NCBI RefSeq assembly: GCF_018863195.1
Contig: NZ_JAHKRT010000007.1
Span: forward strand, 1-64,000
Reading direction: 5' to 3'
DNA: 64,000 nucleotides
Origin: Sphingomonas quercus
GTDB lineage: Bacteria; Pseudomonadota; Alphaproteobacteria; Sphingomonadales; Sphingomonadaceae
Positions 9,816 through 23,201 of this stretch are shown here, in pieces (position 1 is the first letter of the stretch; each line of letters opens with the position of its first letter). The position numbers were made by a program, and so were the translations under genes. The notes beneath the pieces are model-generated. The model saw nothing but the letters and a program-made list of their open reading frames with translations, did no database searches and was not told the DNA's origin.

Positions 9816-11213
9816 TCAGCCCGTCCGATAGGGCACGACCGTGCGGACATCCGGATCGACGAGGATGCGCCGCCCGGCGGGCGGGAAGGCGCGCTGCTCG
9901 CAATCCTCGCGGGGGCAGATGCGGCACGATACGCCGATCGGCGTCACGCCGCGGGCGCCGGACAGGTCCAGCCCGTCGGCATAGATGAACGCGCCGGCAT
10001 GGGCGACCTCGCAGCCGATCGCCACCGCATAGCGGCGCGGCGGCCGGGCGAAGCTGCCGGTCGGCTTCACCAGCCCCTTGGCCATGGAGACATAGCGCAC
10101 CCCGTCCGGCGTCTCGGCCAGCTGGGTGAGGATGCGGTCCGGGATCGCCACCGCCTCGTGCACGATCCACAACGGGCAGGCGCCGCCATAGCGGGCGAAT
10201 TGCAGGCGCGTGGCGGAATGGCGCTTGGTGATGTTGCCGGCCATGTCGACCCGGCAGAAATGGAAGGGCAGGCCGCGCGCGCCCGGCCGTTGCAGCGTCG
10301 ACAGCCGATGGCATGCCTGCTCGAAGGAAACCCCGAAAATCTGGCACAGGCGATCAATGTCATGGCGGGTGGCGGTGGCGGCGGCGCGGAACGCCGCATA
10401 GGGCATGACCAGCGCCCCGGCCGCATAATTGGCGAGACCGACAGAGAGAAGCTGGCGGGCCTCCTCGGATTTGAGGCCGGCCCCGGCGACGATCGCGGCA
10501 ATCTCGCCGGCCAGCTCAAGCCGGGTGAGCTGGTGGGCGAGATGGAAGGCGGCGCTCTCGCGCGGCAGCGCCCGATCCAGGGTCAGCACGCCGCGAACCG
10601 CGTCGAAGCGGCGCAGCGGCGTGCCCGGCTCCGACGTGTCCGACCACATCGTCTCGACGCCGTGCCGTTCGCGCAGGCGCCGCGCGATGTCGCCGCCGAT
10701 GGTTCCGGCCAGCGCCTCGGCAGCGGTGTCCAGCGTGTCGATGTAGTTGCCGGCGTCGTGAAACCAGTCGCGCGCTTCCTCCCAGGGCAGGCGGGCGCTG
10801 CCGGTGGCACCGCTGTCGACCGCATCGTCGAGGATCATCAACTGCTCCTCGGCGCGCCGCCACGCGGCGTGGAGCGCGACGAGGCGGCGGGCCAGCGCGG
10901 GCTGCTGCTCGGCGGCACGGGCGAGCGCGGCGTCGTCGGGGATATCCGGGGAAAGCGGATCGGCCGCCGCCTCGGCCAGCGCGACGTGGAAGCGCGCGGC
11001 GTCTTCGGCATCGGGCAGCGACCAGTCGTGCGGGAAGGCGCGCGCGAGCGCGATGGCCACCGCGCTGGTCAGCGGACGATCGTCGGTCTCGATCTGCGAG
11101 AGATAGGAGACGGAGATGCCGGCGCGGCGCGCCATCTCCGCCTGGCCGAGGCGCAGGCTCAGCCGCAGCGCGCGCACACGGGCGCCGGCGAAGGTGCGGG
11201 CAGGAGGGTTCAT
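9816..11213 (-). CDS. pccR: short-chain acyl-CoA responsive XRE regulator (PccR/RamB/MccR type)
   Basis: 465 residues. An N-terminal XRE helix-turn-helix (about residues 10-65, [21 protein letters not shown]) is followed by an IrrE/ImmA-like middle domain, seen as the degenerate LAHQLTR segment, and a Cys-rich C-terminal DUF2083-type domain ([18 protein letters not shown] appears as [13 protein letters not shown]). This is the architecture of RamB, PrpR and PccR, which sense short-chain acyl-CoA and control acetate or propionate genes. It is transcribed divergently from pccB with about 113 bases between, which fits control of the propionyl-CoA operon. The gene name is assigned by architecture and position, not by test. 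Confidence 0.85.
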   Translation of the reverse strand: MNPPARTFAGARVRALRLSLRLGQAEMARRAGISVSYLSQIETDDRPLTSAVAIALARAFPHDWSLPDAEDAARFHVALAEAAADPLSPDIPDDAALARAAEQQPALARRLVALHAAWRRAEEQLMILDDAVDSGATGSARLPWEEARDWFHDAGNYIDTLDTAAEALAGTIGGDIARRLRERHGVETMWSDTSEPGTPLRRFDAVRGVLTLDRALPRESAAFHLAHQLTRLELAGEIAAIVAGAGLKSEEARQLLSVGLANYAAGALVMPYAAFRAAATATRHDIDRLCQIFGVSFEQACHRLSTLQRPGARGLPFHFCRVDMAGNITKRHSATRLQFARYGGACPLWIVHEAVAIPDRILTQLAETPDGVRYVSMAKGLVKPTGSFARPPRRYAVAIGCEVAHAGAFIYADGLDLSGARGVTPIGVSCRICPREDCEQRAFPPAGRRILVDPDVRTVVPYRTG

Positions 11214-11227
11214 CCCGCGCAGGCTAT

Positions 11228-11270
11228 TTCACAAAGCTGCGGTTCGCAACTTCGCAAAACCACATTTGCC
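11228..11270. promoter_or_regulatory. candidate PccR operator between pccR and pccB
   Basis: The intergenic region contains two direct copies of TTCGCAA (11243-11249 and 11251-11257) separated by one base, with further related AT-rich pieces on either side (ACAAAG at 11231, ATTTGC at 11264). Regulators of the RamB/PccR group are known to bind TTTGCAAA-like elements, so these repeats are the obvious candidate operator. Binding is inferred. Confidence 0.5.
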
Positions 11271-11326
11271 TCGGCATCGCCGGCGGGGAAGGGAGGAGCG
11301 GCAAGACCTTAGGGACGGCACGAGCT

Positions 11327-12853
<1,527 letters not shown>

Positions 12854-12872
12854 CCCAAGGCAGTCCAATCCC

Positions 12873-14057
12873 ATGACCAGCGATCCGACCGTCATCCTCT
12901 CCTACGCGCGCACGCCGATGGGCGGCTTTCAGGGAAGTCTCGCCGGCGCCTCGGCCGTCGATCTCGGCGCCGCTGCCGTCCGGGCGGCGGTGGAGCGGGC
13001 TGGCCTCTCGGGCGATGCGGTCGAGCGCGTCTATATGGGCTGCGTGCTGCCCGCCGGCCTCGGCCAGGCGCCGGCGCGACAGGCGGCGATCCATGCCGGC
13101 CTGCCCCAGTCGGTCGAGGCGGTGACGGTCAACAAGATGTGCGGCTCCGGCATGGCCGCCGCGATGCTCGCCGCCGATGCGATCGCGGCCGGTTCTGCCG
13201 ATATCATCGTCGCGGGCGGCATGGAGAGCATGACCAACGCGCCCTATCTGCTCAAGAAGCACCGCGCCGGCGCGCGCATCGGCCATGACGCGATCTACGA
13301 CCACATGATGCTGGACGGGCTGGAGGACGCCTATGAGCCCGGCCGCGCCATGGGCACCTTCGCCGAGGATTCGGCGCGCGATTATCAGTTCACGCGCGAG
13401 GCGCAGGATGCCTATGCGGTCGAGAGCCTCTCGCGCGCCCGCAAGGCGCAGGAGACTGGAGCCTTCGCCGACGAGATCGTTCCCGTCGAGGTGAAGGGGC
13501 GCAAGGGCGCGGTCACCGTGAGCGAGGACGAGCAGCCGCCCAAGGGCGATCCAGCCAAGATCCCGACGCTACGCGCTGCCTTCGCCAAGGAGGGCACGAT
13601 CACCGCGGCGAGCTCCGCCTCCATCTCGGATGGGGCGGCGGCGCTGGTGCTGACCCGCGCATCGCTGGCCGAGGCGAAGGGGCTGAAGCCGGTGGCGCGC
13701 ATTGTCGCCCATGCAGCCCACGCCCGCGCGCCGGCGCAGTTCACCACCGCCCCGGTCGGCGCCGTCAGCCGCGTCCTCGAAAAGGCCGGCTGGACGGTGG
13801 ATGACGTCGATCTGTTCGAGATCAACGAGGCGTTCGCCTGCGTGACGATGATCGCCATGCACGATCTCGGCATTCCCCATGACAAGACCAACATCAACGG
13901 CGGCGCCACCGCGCTCGGTCATCCGATCGGCGCGTCCGGCGCCCGCATCCTCGCCACCCTGATCGCGGCGCTGCGACGGACCGGCGGCAGGCGCGGCGTG
14001 GCTTCGCTCTGCATCGGTGGCGGCGAGGCGACGGCGATGGCTGTGGAGCTGATCTGA
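12873..14057 (+). CDS. acetyl-CoA C-acetyltransferase (thiolase)
   Basis: 394 residues, a standard biosynthetic-type thiolase. The nucleophile is C90 in NKMCGSGM, and the second active-site pair is H350 in GHPIGASGAR and C380 in SLCIGGG. It condenses two acetyl-CoA molecules or cleaves 3-ketoacyl-CoA. In this operon it can deliver propionyl-CoA from odd-chain or branched-chain degradation (for example by thiolysis of 2-methylacetoacetyl-CoA), but the sequence alone does not fix the chain specificity. It lies 19 bases after pccB, and its stop overlaps the start of the epimerase gene (TGATG). Confidence 0.92.
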   Translation: MTSDPTVILSYARTPMGGFQGSLAGASAVDLGAAAVRAAVERAGLSGDAVERVYMGCVLPAGLGQAPARQAAIHAGLPQSVEAVTVNKMCGSGMAAAMLAADAIAAGSADIIVAGGMESMTNAPYLLKKHRAGARIGHDAIYDHMMLDGLEDAYEPGRAMGTFAEDSARDYQFTREAQDAYAVESLSRARKAQETGAFADEIVPVEVKGRKGAVTVSEDEQPPKGDPAKIPTLRAAFAKEGTITAASSASISDGAAALVLTRASLAEAKGLKPVARIVAHAAHARAPAQFTTAPVGAVSRVLEKAGWTVDDVDLFEINEAFACVTMIAMHDLGIPHDKTNINGGATALGHPIGASGARILATLIAALRRTGGRRGVASLCIGGGEATAMAVELI

Positions 14058-14465
14058 TGGCGCGGCTCGGGCGGCTCAACCATGTCGGCATCGCCACGCC
14101 CAGCATCGCCGAGGGGCTGCGGCTCTATCGAGACCTGCTTGGCGGCACGGTGTCGCGCGAGCCGTTCGACCTGCCCGCGCAGGGCGTGCGCGTCTGCTTC
14201 GTAGACACGCCTAACTCTCAGGTCGAACTGCTTGAGCCGCTTGGTGAAAATTCCCCGATCCTGAAATTCCTGGAGAAGAATCCGGCGGGCGGGCAGCACC
14301 ATGTCTGTTTCGAGGTCGCCGATATCCACGCCGCCAAGGCGGACATGGAGGCCAAGGGGTGCCGCGTGCTCGGCGAGCCGCGCATCGGCGCCCATGGCAC
14401 GCCGGTGATCTTCGTCCACCCCAAGGACATGGGCGGCACGTTGATCGAGCTGATGGAGACGCCCC

Positions 14466-14479
<14 letters not shown>
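14057..14479 (+). CDS. mce: methylmalonyl-CoA epimerase
   Basis: 140 residues, the typical length. It interconverts (S)- and (R)-methylmalonyl-CoA between PccAB and the mutase. It shows two vicinal-oxygen-chelate modules: [20 protein letters not shown] near the N-terminus, with a metal-ligand His, and [16 protein letters not shown] in the middle. The C-terminal [17 protein letters not shown] carries the last Glu ligand. Coupled at both ends: it starts in the thiolase stop codon and overlaps the mutase start by 14 bases. Confidence 0.93.
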
Positions 14480-16600
<2,121 letters not shown>

Positions 16601-16601
<1 letters not shown>

Positions 16602-17590
16602 TGCGTACCGACTGGAGCCGCGACGAGATCGCCGCGCTGTTCGACCTGCCGTTCCTCGATCTCCTGTGGCAGGCGCAGGGCGTCCATCGCGCGCATCATG
16701 CCCGCAACGAGGTGCAGCTTTCCACGCTGCTGTCGATCAAGACCGGCGGCTGCGCTGAGGATTGCGGCTATTGCAGCCAGTCCGTTCACGCCGAGACCGG
16801 CCTTCAGGCGAGCAAGCTGATGGATGTCGGCGCCGTGGTCGCAGCGGCGCGGGAGGCGGCGGACAATGGCTCGGATCGCTTCTGCATGGGCGCGGCGTGG
16901 CGCGAGCCCAAGGACCGCGACATGGACGCCTTGTGCGACATGGTGTCGCGGGTGAAGGCGCTCGGCCTCGAGACGTGCATGACCCTCGGGATGCTGAGCG
17001 AAGGGCAGGCGGCGCGGCTCGCCGAGGCCGGGCTCGATTACTACAACCATAATCTCGATACCTCGCCCGAGCATTACGGCAATGTCATCACCACCCGCGT
17101 CTGGCAGGATCGGCTGGACACGCTGGAACGGGTCCGCGACGCCGGCATTGCGGTGTGCTGCGGCGGCATTCTGGGCATGGGGGAGACGCGGTCGGACCGC
17201 ATCGGCTTCGTCCATGCGCTCGCCACCCTGCCGCGCCATCCGGAGAGCGTGCCGATCAATGCCCTGGTGCCGATCGCCGGCACCGTCCTCGGCGACATGC
17301 TAAAGGATGTGCCCTCGGCGCGGGTCGACGATATCGAGTTCGTGCGCACGGTGGCGGTGGCGCGCATCACCATGCCGCTGTCGATCGTGCGCCTGTCGGC
17401 GGGCCGCGAAAGCATGTCGGACACGACACAGGCGCTGTGCTTCATGGCCGGCGCCAATTCGATCTTCACGGGCGATCGACTGCTCACCACCGGCAATGCC
17501 GGCGATGATGCCGACGCCGCCCTGTTCGCCAGGCTGGGTCTCAAGCCCATGCATCATGATGAGCCTGCCCGCATGGTGGCGGCCGAATAG
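16601..17590 (+). CDS. bioB: biotin synthase
   Basis: 329 residues. A radical-SAM enzyme that inserts sulfur into dethiobiotin. The cluster motif is C51-x3-C55-x2-C58 in [14 protein letters not shown]. Other family landmarks are [38 protein letters not shown] and the C-terminal [13 protein letters not shown]. It begins on the last base of the mutase stop codon (TAATG) and ends 11 bases before pccA. Its place inside the propionate operon makes sense because PccA is biotinylated, but bioB is more often found with bioFDA, so the position is notable. None of the other biotin genes is in the window. Confidence 0.96.
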
Positions 17591-17601
17591 CGGGACCGGG
17601 G

Positions 17602-19572
17602 ATGTTCAAGAAAATCCTGATCGCCAATCGCGGCGAAATCGCCTGCCGCGTCATCCGCACCGCCCGGCGGATGGGTATCGCCACTGTCGCCGTCTATTCG
17701 GACGCGGACGCGCGGGCGCCGCATGTGCTGATGGCTGACGAGGCGGTGCGCCTCGGCCCGCCGCCGGCGGCGGAGAGCTATCTGCTTGCCGACGCGCTGC
17801 TCCTCGCCTGTAAGGAGACGGGGGCCGAAGCGGTCCACCCCGGCTATGGCTTCCTGTCGGAGCGGGAGAGCTTCGCCCGGCTGCTCGCCGACAACGGCAT
17901 CGCCTTCATCGGCCCGCCGCCCGCCGCCATCGCCGCGATGGGCGACAAGATCGAGTCCAAGAAGCTGGCGCAGGCCGCCGGCGTGTCTGTGGTGCCCGGC
18001 TTCGTCGGCGAGATCCGCGACACCGAGCACGCCGTCGAGATCGCCGGCGGCATCGGCTACCCGGTGATGATGAAGGCGTCGGCCGGCGGCGGCGGCAAGG
18101 GCATGCGGCTGGCGTGGTCCGAGAAGGATGTCCGCGAGACGTTCCAGTCGGTCCGCAACGAAGCCAAGGCCAGTTTCGGCGACGACCGGGTGTTCATCGA
18201 GAAGTTCATCGAGAGCCCGCGCCATATCGAGATCCAGCTGCTCGGCGACGCGCAGGGCAACATCGTCTATCTGGGCGAGCGCGAATGCTCGATCCAGCGC
18301 CGCCACCAGAAGGTGGTGGAGGAGGCGCCGTCGCCCTTCGTCACGCCGGAGATGCGGCGCGCGATGGGCGAGCAGGCGGTCGGGCTGGCGCGCGCCGTCG
18401 GCTATACCTCGGCCGGCACCGTGGAGTTCATCGCCGGCGCCGATCGCGGCTTCTATTTTCTCGAGATGAACACGCGGCTGCAGGTCGAGCATCCCGTCAC
18501 CGAATGCGTGACCGGCCTCGATCTCGTCGAGCAGATGATCCGGGTGGCGGCCGGCGAACCCCTCGGCTTCACGCAGGATGACGTGACGCTCAAGGGCTGG
18601 GCTGTAGAGACGCGCGTCTATGCCGAGGATCCCTATCGCAATTTCCTGCCGTCCACCGGCCGGCTGACCCGCTATCGCCCCCCGCACGAGGGCGGCGGCG
18701 TGCGCGTCGACACCGGCGTCGGCGAGGGATCGGACATCTCGATGTTCTATGATCCGATGGTTGCCAAGCTGATCACCTGGGGTGACAGCCGCGAGGAAGC
18801 GATTGACCGCCAGATCGCCGCCCTGGACAGCTATGAGGTGGAGGGCATCGGCCACAATATCGATTTCCTGTCGAGCGTGATGCAGCACCCGCGCTTTCGT
18901 GCCGGCGCGATCACCACCGGCTTCATCGCCGAGGAATATCCCGAGGGCTTTGCCGGGGCGCCCGCTGATGAGGGCCGGACCGAGGAACTGGCGGCGATCG
19001 CGGCGGCCATCGCTGCGGTGCGCGCCGAGCGGGCGGGGCTGATCGACGGCCAGCTCAACGGCGGCCAGCTGGTGCCGATCGAATGGGTGGTGGCGCTCGG
19101 CGGCGTCGAGCATCGCGTCGATTGTCAGGCCGGCACGGCTCTGGTCGACGGCAAGGGGCTGGCGATCGAGGTGCCCTATGTCCCCGGCCAAAGGCTGATC
19201 GAGGCGACGATCGACGGGCGGCCGCTGGCGGTGAAGCTCGCCGTCAGGCGCAGCCATTATGTGCTGACGACCCGCGGCCGCGCCTGGGAGGCCCGCGTGC
19301 GGCGTCCGTCTGTAGCGGCGCTGACCCGCCATATGATCGAGAAGGTGCCCCCGGACCTGTCGCGCTTCCTCGTCTCGCCGATGCCGGGGCTGCTGACGCG
19401 GCTTGAGGTCAAGGCCGGCGACCGCGTCGAGGCGGGCCAGCCGCTCGCCGCTGTCGAGGCGATGAAGATGGAGAATATCCTGCGCGCCGAGAAAGCGGGC
19501 ATGGTCAAGTCGGTGTCGGCCGCGCCGGGGGCCAGCCTCGCGATCGACGAGGTGATCCTCGAGTTCGAGTGA
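17602..19572 (+). CDS. pccA: propionyl-CoA carboxylase alpha subunit (biotin carboxylase plus biotin carrier)
   Basis: 656 residues. The N-terminal biotin carboxylase region has FKKILIANRGEIACRVIRTA, an ATP-grasp glycine loop at KASAGGGGKGMRL, and the catalytic segment FIEKFIESPRHIEIQ, continuing into ERECSIQRRHQKVVEEAPS. The middle BT linker domain is the less conserved stretch around residues 450-570. The C-terminal carrier domain holds the biotinylation motif EAMKMEN with the target lysine at about K622. It forms the alpha6beta6-type enzyme with PccB and completes the six-gene operon. The length matches other alphaproteobacterial PccA proteins. Confidence 0.95.
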   Translation: MFKKILIANRGEIACRVIRTARRMGIATVAVYSDADARAPHVLMADEAVRLGPPPAAESYLLADALLLACKETGAEAVHPGYGFLSERESFARLLADNGIAFIGPPPAAIAAMGDKIESKKLAQAAGVSVVPGFVGEIRDTEHAVEIAGGIGYPVMMKASAGGGGKGMRLAWSEKDVRETFQSVRNEAKASFGDDRVFIEKFIESPRHIEIQLLGDAQGNIVYLGERECSIQRRHQKVVEEAPSPFVTPEMRRAMGEQAVGLARAVGYTSAGTVEFIAGADRGFYFLEMNTRLQVEHPVTECVTGLDLVEQMIRVAAGEPLGFTQDDVTLKGWAVETRVYAEDPYRNFLPSTGRLTRYRPPHEGGGVRVDTGVGEGSDISMFYDPMVAKLITWGDSREEAIDRQIAALDSYEVEGIGHNIDFLSSVMQHPRFRAGAITTGFIAEEYPEGFAGAPADEGRTEELAAIAAAIAAVRAERAGLIDGQLNGGQLVPIEWVVALGGVEHRVDCQAGTALVDGKGLAIEVPYVPGQRLIEATIDGRPLAVKLAVRRSHYVLTTRGRAWEARVRRPSVAALTRHMIEKVPPDLSRFLVSPMPGLLTRLEVKAGDRVEAGQPLAAVEAMKMENILRAEKAGMVKSVSAAPGASLAIDEVILEFE

Positions 19573-19648
19573 GGTCACGGCGCCCGCGCGCCTGGGCTCG
19601 CGGTCCGCTCCGCGGCGGATGCCCGGGCGGGCAGCGACGGCGGGTCGC

Positions 19649-20275
19649 TCAGGCGCGCAGGCCGAGCAGCGCCGCGCCGAAACCGATGAAGATGGTGCCG
19701 GTCAGCCGGTTGAACCAGCGCGCCAGCGCCGGGCGGCGGAGCTGGTGTTGCAGGCTGTGCCCGCCGAGTCCGTAAAGGCCGTACCAGAAGGCTTCACAGG
19801 TCGTGAAGGTCGCGGCGAGGATCAGGAATTGCGGCCCCTCCGGCGCGCCGCGGTTGATGAACTGGGGAAAGAAGGCGGCGGCGAACAGCAGCAGCTTGGG
19901 ATTGCTCAATCCGATCAGCAGCCCACCGCGGAACAGCTGGAGCGGCGACAGCGCCGGCGCCAGCCGGTCGGGGGCGACGTCGATCGGCGCGTCGTTCGCC
20001 CGAAATGCCTGCACGCCGAGATAAAGGAGATAAGCGACGCCGCCATAGCGCAGCACGTCGAACAGGCGCGGCCAGGCAGCGAGCAGGGCGGCCATCCCCG
20101 CCGCCGAGGCGGAGATGGCGAGCACCACCGCCAGCAGGCAACCGGCCATCGCCGGCACGCTGCGGCGGATGCCGAAGCGGGCGCTTCGCGTCATCACGTG
20201 CAGCATGTTCGGCCCCGGCGTCCCGCACAGCAGGAACACGGCGACGAGGAAGATCCACCAGTCATGCCATGTCAT
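19649..20275 (-). CDS. LysE/RhtB family amino-acid exporter
   Basis: 208 residues with about six hydrophobic segments. The N-terminal family signature appears as FLLCGTPGPNMLHVMTRSA, followed by GIRRSVPAMAGCLLAV; the mid-protein GLLIGLSNPKLLLFAAAFFPQF is the other conserved block. These exporters move amino acids or derivatives such as homoserine lactone out of the cell; the substrate cannot be read from sequence. It converges on pccA and is divergent from rnr, with about 83 bases between the two starts. Confidence 0.9.
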   Translation of the reverse strand: MTWHDWWIFLVAVFLLCGTPGPNMLHVMTRSARFGIRRSVPAMAGCLLAVVLAISASAAGMAALLAAWPRLFDVLRYGGVAYLLYLGVQAFRANDAPIDVAPDRLAPALSPLQLFRGGLLIGLSNPKLLLFAAAFFPQFINRGAPEGPQFLILAATFTTCEAFWYGLYGLGGHSLQHQLRRPALARWFNRLTGTIFIGFGAALLGLRA

Positions 20276-20358
20276 GCGCGGCCCTTATTCGCCGCGCCTT
20301 CCGGTCGCAATGGCGGCGGGCAGGTGACGCGGGCCGCAATCGGACCTATCTCCGGCAC

Positions 20359-22620
20359 ATGGCCCGCAAATCCCCCGGCTTGCCCTCGCGCGAGCAGATA
20401 CTGAAGTTCATCGAGGAAAGCCGCGAGCCCGCCGGCAAGCGCGAGATCGCGCGCGCCTTCGCGCTGTCCGGCGCGGACAAGATCGCGCTCAAGGCGTTGT
20501 TGAAGGATATGACCGACGAGGGGCTGATCGATGTCGCCCCCGGCCGCGCCTTCCACAAGATGGGCGGCGTGCCGCGCGTCACCGTGCTGCGCATCGTCGA
20601 CGTCGACGGCGATCAGCCGATCGCGGTGCCCGAGCGCTGGGAGGCCGAGGGCAAGCCGCCGCCACGCATGCGCGTGATCGAGCGGGGGCGGAAGGCCCCG
20701 GCGCTCAGCGTCGGCGATCGCATCCTTGCGCGCACGGAGGACGCCGGGCGGGGCATGATCGCCCATCCGATGAAGAAGCTGGCGCGCGGCGAGGAGTTGA
20801 TCCTCGGCGTGCTCCACCGCGAGGGTGACCGGCTGTGGCTGAAGCCGGTCGACAAGCGCGAGCGGCGCGACCTCCTCGTTTCCGATGCCGGCGAGGCGGA
20901 TGTCGGCGATCTCGTGCTGGCGGAGAAGGCCGGACGCCCGCCGCGCATCACCGCGCGGGTGACGGAGCGGCTGGGCGATCCCTTCGCGCCGCGCAGCTTC
21001 AGTCTCGTCGCCATCCACAAGTTCGGCATTCCCGACCAGTTTCGGGAGGAGACGCTGGCCGAGGCGGACGCCGCCGCCCAATTACCGTTGGTCGATCCGC
21101 AGGGCGAGGGGCGCGAGGATCTGCGCGCACTGCCGATCGTGGCGATCGACCCCGCTGACGCGCGCGACCATGACGACGCGGTGTGGGCCGAGCCGGACGG
21201 GCAGGGCGGCTGCCGCGCGATCGTCGCTATCGCCGACGTCAGCTATTATGTCCGTCCGGGCTCGGCACTGGACCGCGAGGCGCGGCGGCGCGGCAACAGC
21301 GTCTACTTCCCCGATCGCGTCGTGCCGATGTTGCCGGAGCGGCTTTCGGCGGATGTCTGCTCGCTGAAGGAGGGCGAGGATCGCGCGGCGCTGGCCTGCC
21401 ACCTGGAGATCGGCGCCGACGGCGCGATCAAGGGCTGGCGCTTTACCCGCGCACTGGTCCGCATTGCCGCCAACATCGCCTATGAGGACGCGCAGGCCGC
21501 GATCGACGGCACGGCGGCCCACCCGCTCACCGATACCGCGCTCCGCCCGCTCTGGGATTGCTGGGCGGCGCTGGCCAAGGCGCGCGACCGCCGCGAGCCG
21601 CTCGACCTCGACCTTCCCGAGCGGCGCGTCATGCTCGACGAGAAGGGGCGCATCCTCTCCGTCGCGCCGCGCGAGCGGCTGGACGCCCATCGGCTGATCG
21701 AGGATTTCATGATCGCCGCCAACGTCGCCGCCGCCAAGGCGCTGGAGGCGAAGAAGGCGCCGGTGATGTATCGCGACCACGAGCCGCCGAGCCGCGAGAA
21801 GCTGGTCGCGCTCAAGGATTATCTGGCGACGTTCGGGATCGCCTTCGCGCTCGGCCAGGTGGTGAAGCCCGCCACCTTCAACCGACTGCTGGAGCAGGTC
21901 GGCGACGATGTCAGCCGGCCACAGGTGATGGAGCAGATCCTGCGTACCCAGACGCAGGCCTATTACGCGCCGCAGAACACCGGCCATTTCGGCCTGTCGC
22001 TGGCGAGCTACGCCCATTTCACCTCGCCGATCCGGCGCTATGCGGACCTGCTGGTGCATCGCGCGCTGGTCGGCGCCTACGGGCTGGAGGTGGCGCTGCC
22101 GGCCGCCACCTTGAAGGCGCTGCCGCGGTTCACGTCCTTGTCCGCCGAGGATGCGGACGCGATGGCGCGGCTTGGCGAGGCGATCAGCAATGCCGAGCGC
22201 CGCGCCATGGAGGCGGAGCGCGAAACGGTCGATCGCTATGTCGCTGCCTATCTGGCGATGCATCTCGGCGAGGTGATGGACACGCGCATCACCGGCGTGA
22301 AATCGTTCGGCTTCTTCGCGACCGTGGAGGGGCTGGGCGGCGACGGGCTGGTGCCGGTGTCGACGCTCGGCGCCGAACGTTTCAGCTTCGACGAAGGCGC
22401 GCAGCGTCTTGAAGGCGAGCAGAGCGGCGAGAGCTATGTGCCCGGCATGAAGCTCAAGCTGCGGCTGGTCGAGGCGGACCCGGTGTCCGGCTCGCTCCGC
22501 TTCGAGCTGCCGGAAGGGGCGAGCCATATGCCGCCGCCGCGCAAAGGCCCGGACCGCGGCCGCCGCATGGCCGGCCGGCGCGGCCGCCCGCCCGGCATCC
22601 GCCATCAGGGGCGGCGCTGA
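20359..22620 (+). CDS. rnr: ribonuclease R
   Basis: 753 residues from the ATG at 20359 (MARKSPGLPSREQILKFIEE). The open frame extends upstream to 20005, but that part is antisense to the LysE gene and looks nothing like the family. Domains in order: a winged-helix N-terminus, cold-shock-like domains, the RNB catalytic domain with VAIDPADARDHDDAVW (Asp residues that bind Mg) and SYAHFTSPIRRYADLLVHR, and a C-terminal S1 domain followed by a short Arg/Gly-rich tail. It is a processive 3'-5' exoribonuclease that degrades structured RNA. Confidence 0.94.
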   Translation: MARKSPGLPSREQILKFIEESREPAGKREIARAFALSGADKIALKALLKDMTDEGLIDVAPGRAFHKMGGVPRVTVLRIVDVDGDQPIAVPERWEAEGKPPPRMRVIERGRKAPALSVGDRILARTEDAGRGMIAHPMKKLARGEELILGVLHREGDRLWLKPVDKRERRDLLVSDAGEADVGDLVLAEKAGRPPRITARVTERLGDPFAPRSFSLVAIHKFGIPDQFREETLAEADAAAQLPLVDPQGEGREDLRALPIVAIDPADARDHDDAVWAEPDGQGGCRAIVAIADVSYYVRPGSALDREARRRGNSVYFPDRVVPMLPERLSADVCSLKEGEDRAALACHLEIGADGAIKGWRFTRALVRIAANIAYEDAQAAIDGTAAHPLTDTALRPLWDCWAALAKARDRREPLDLDLPERRVMLDEKGRILSVAPRERLDAHRLIEDFMIAANVAAAKALEAKKAPVMYRDHEPPSREKLVALKDYLATFGIAFALGQVVKPATFNRLLEQVGDDVSRPQVMEQILRTQTQAYYAPQNTGHFGLSLASYAHFTSPIRRYADLLVHRALVGAYGLEVALPAATLKALPRFTSLSAEDADAMARLGEAISNAERRAMEAERETVDRYVAAYLAMHLGEVMDTRITGVKSFGFFATVEGLGGDGLVPVSTLGAERFSFDEGAQRLEGEQSGESYVPGMKLKLRLVEADPVSGSLRFELPEGASHMPPPRKGPDRGRRMAGRRGRPPGIRHQGRR

Positions 22621-22664
22621 CGACCGCGCTGGAATAAACCCGTCGGCTGGCGCGTAATTGCCGC

Positions 22665-23201
22665 GTGACGAGCTGGAAGACATCGGAGATCACGCAGCAT
22701 CTGCCCGCGTTGCGCGGCTATGCGCGGGCGCTGACGCGGAACGAGGCGGCGGCGGACGATCTCGTGCAGGATGCGCTGCTGCGCGCCTATGAGCGGGCCG
22801 AGACATATCGGCCGGACCGCTCGCTCCGATCGTGGCTGTTCGCGATCCTGCACAATCTGTTCGTCGACGGCCGCCGGCGCGGCGCCAGCGAGGAGCGGGG
22901 CCATGCCGGGCTGGCCGGCCTGTGGGCCGATCGCATGGCCGAGGCGGGGCAGGAGCATGCCGTCGCGCTGGCCGAAATCGCGGCCCGGTTCGATGCGCTG
23001 CCGGACGAGCAACGCGCCGTGCTCGATCTCGTGGCGGTGCGCGGGCTCACCTATCAGGAGGCGGCCGACGCACTCGATGCGCCGATCGGGACGATCATGT
23101 CGCGGCTGAGCCGGGCGCGCGCCGCGCTCCGGGCGCACATGGTCTCAGCGAAGACGGAGGCCGGCGGAACCCTGCGTATCATCGGAGGCAAGGATGCATG
23201 A
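22665..23201 (+). CDS. ECF-type RNA polymerase sigma factor
   Basis: 178 residues. Region 2 includes ALTRNEAAADDLVQDALLRAY and SLRSWLFAILHNLFVD; region 4 includes ARFDALPDEQRAVLDLVAVR and YQEAADALDAPIGTIMSRLS. There is no region 3, as expected for an ECF sigma. The start is GTG. It overlaps the downstream anti-sigma gene by 8 bases, so the pair is coupled. The third gene of the run is a redoxin-dioxygenase fusion, which hints at an oxidative or redox signal, but the inducing signal is unknown. Confidence 0.92.
   Translation: MTSWKTSEITQHLPALRGYARALTRNEAAADDLVQDALLRAYERAETYRPDRSLRSWLFAILHNLFVDGRRRGASEERGHAGLAGLWADRMAEAGQEHAVALAEIAARFDALPDEQRAVLDLVAVRGLTYQEAADALDAPIGTIMSRLSRARAALRAHMVSAKTEAGGTLRIIGGKDA

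Noticed and set aside
9766-10347. Upstream extension of the Crp/Fnr frame to 433 residues
   Set aside because: The added part is antisense to the PccR-like gene and a good ribosome site precedes the ATG at 9765.
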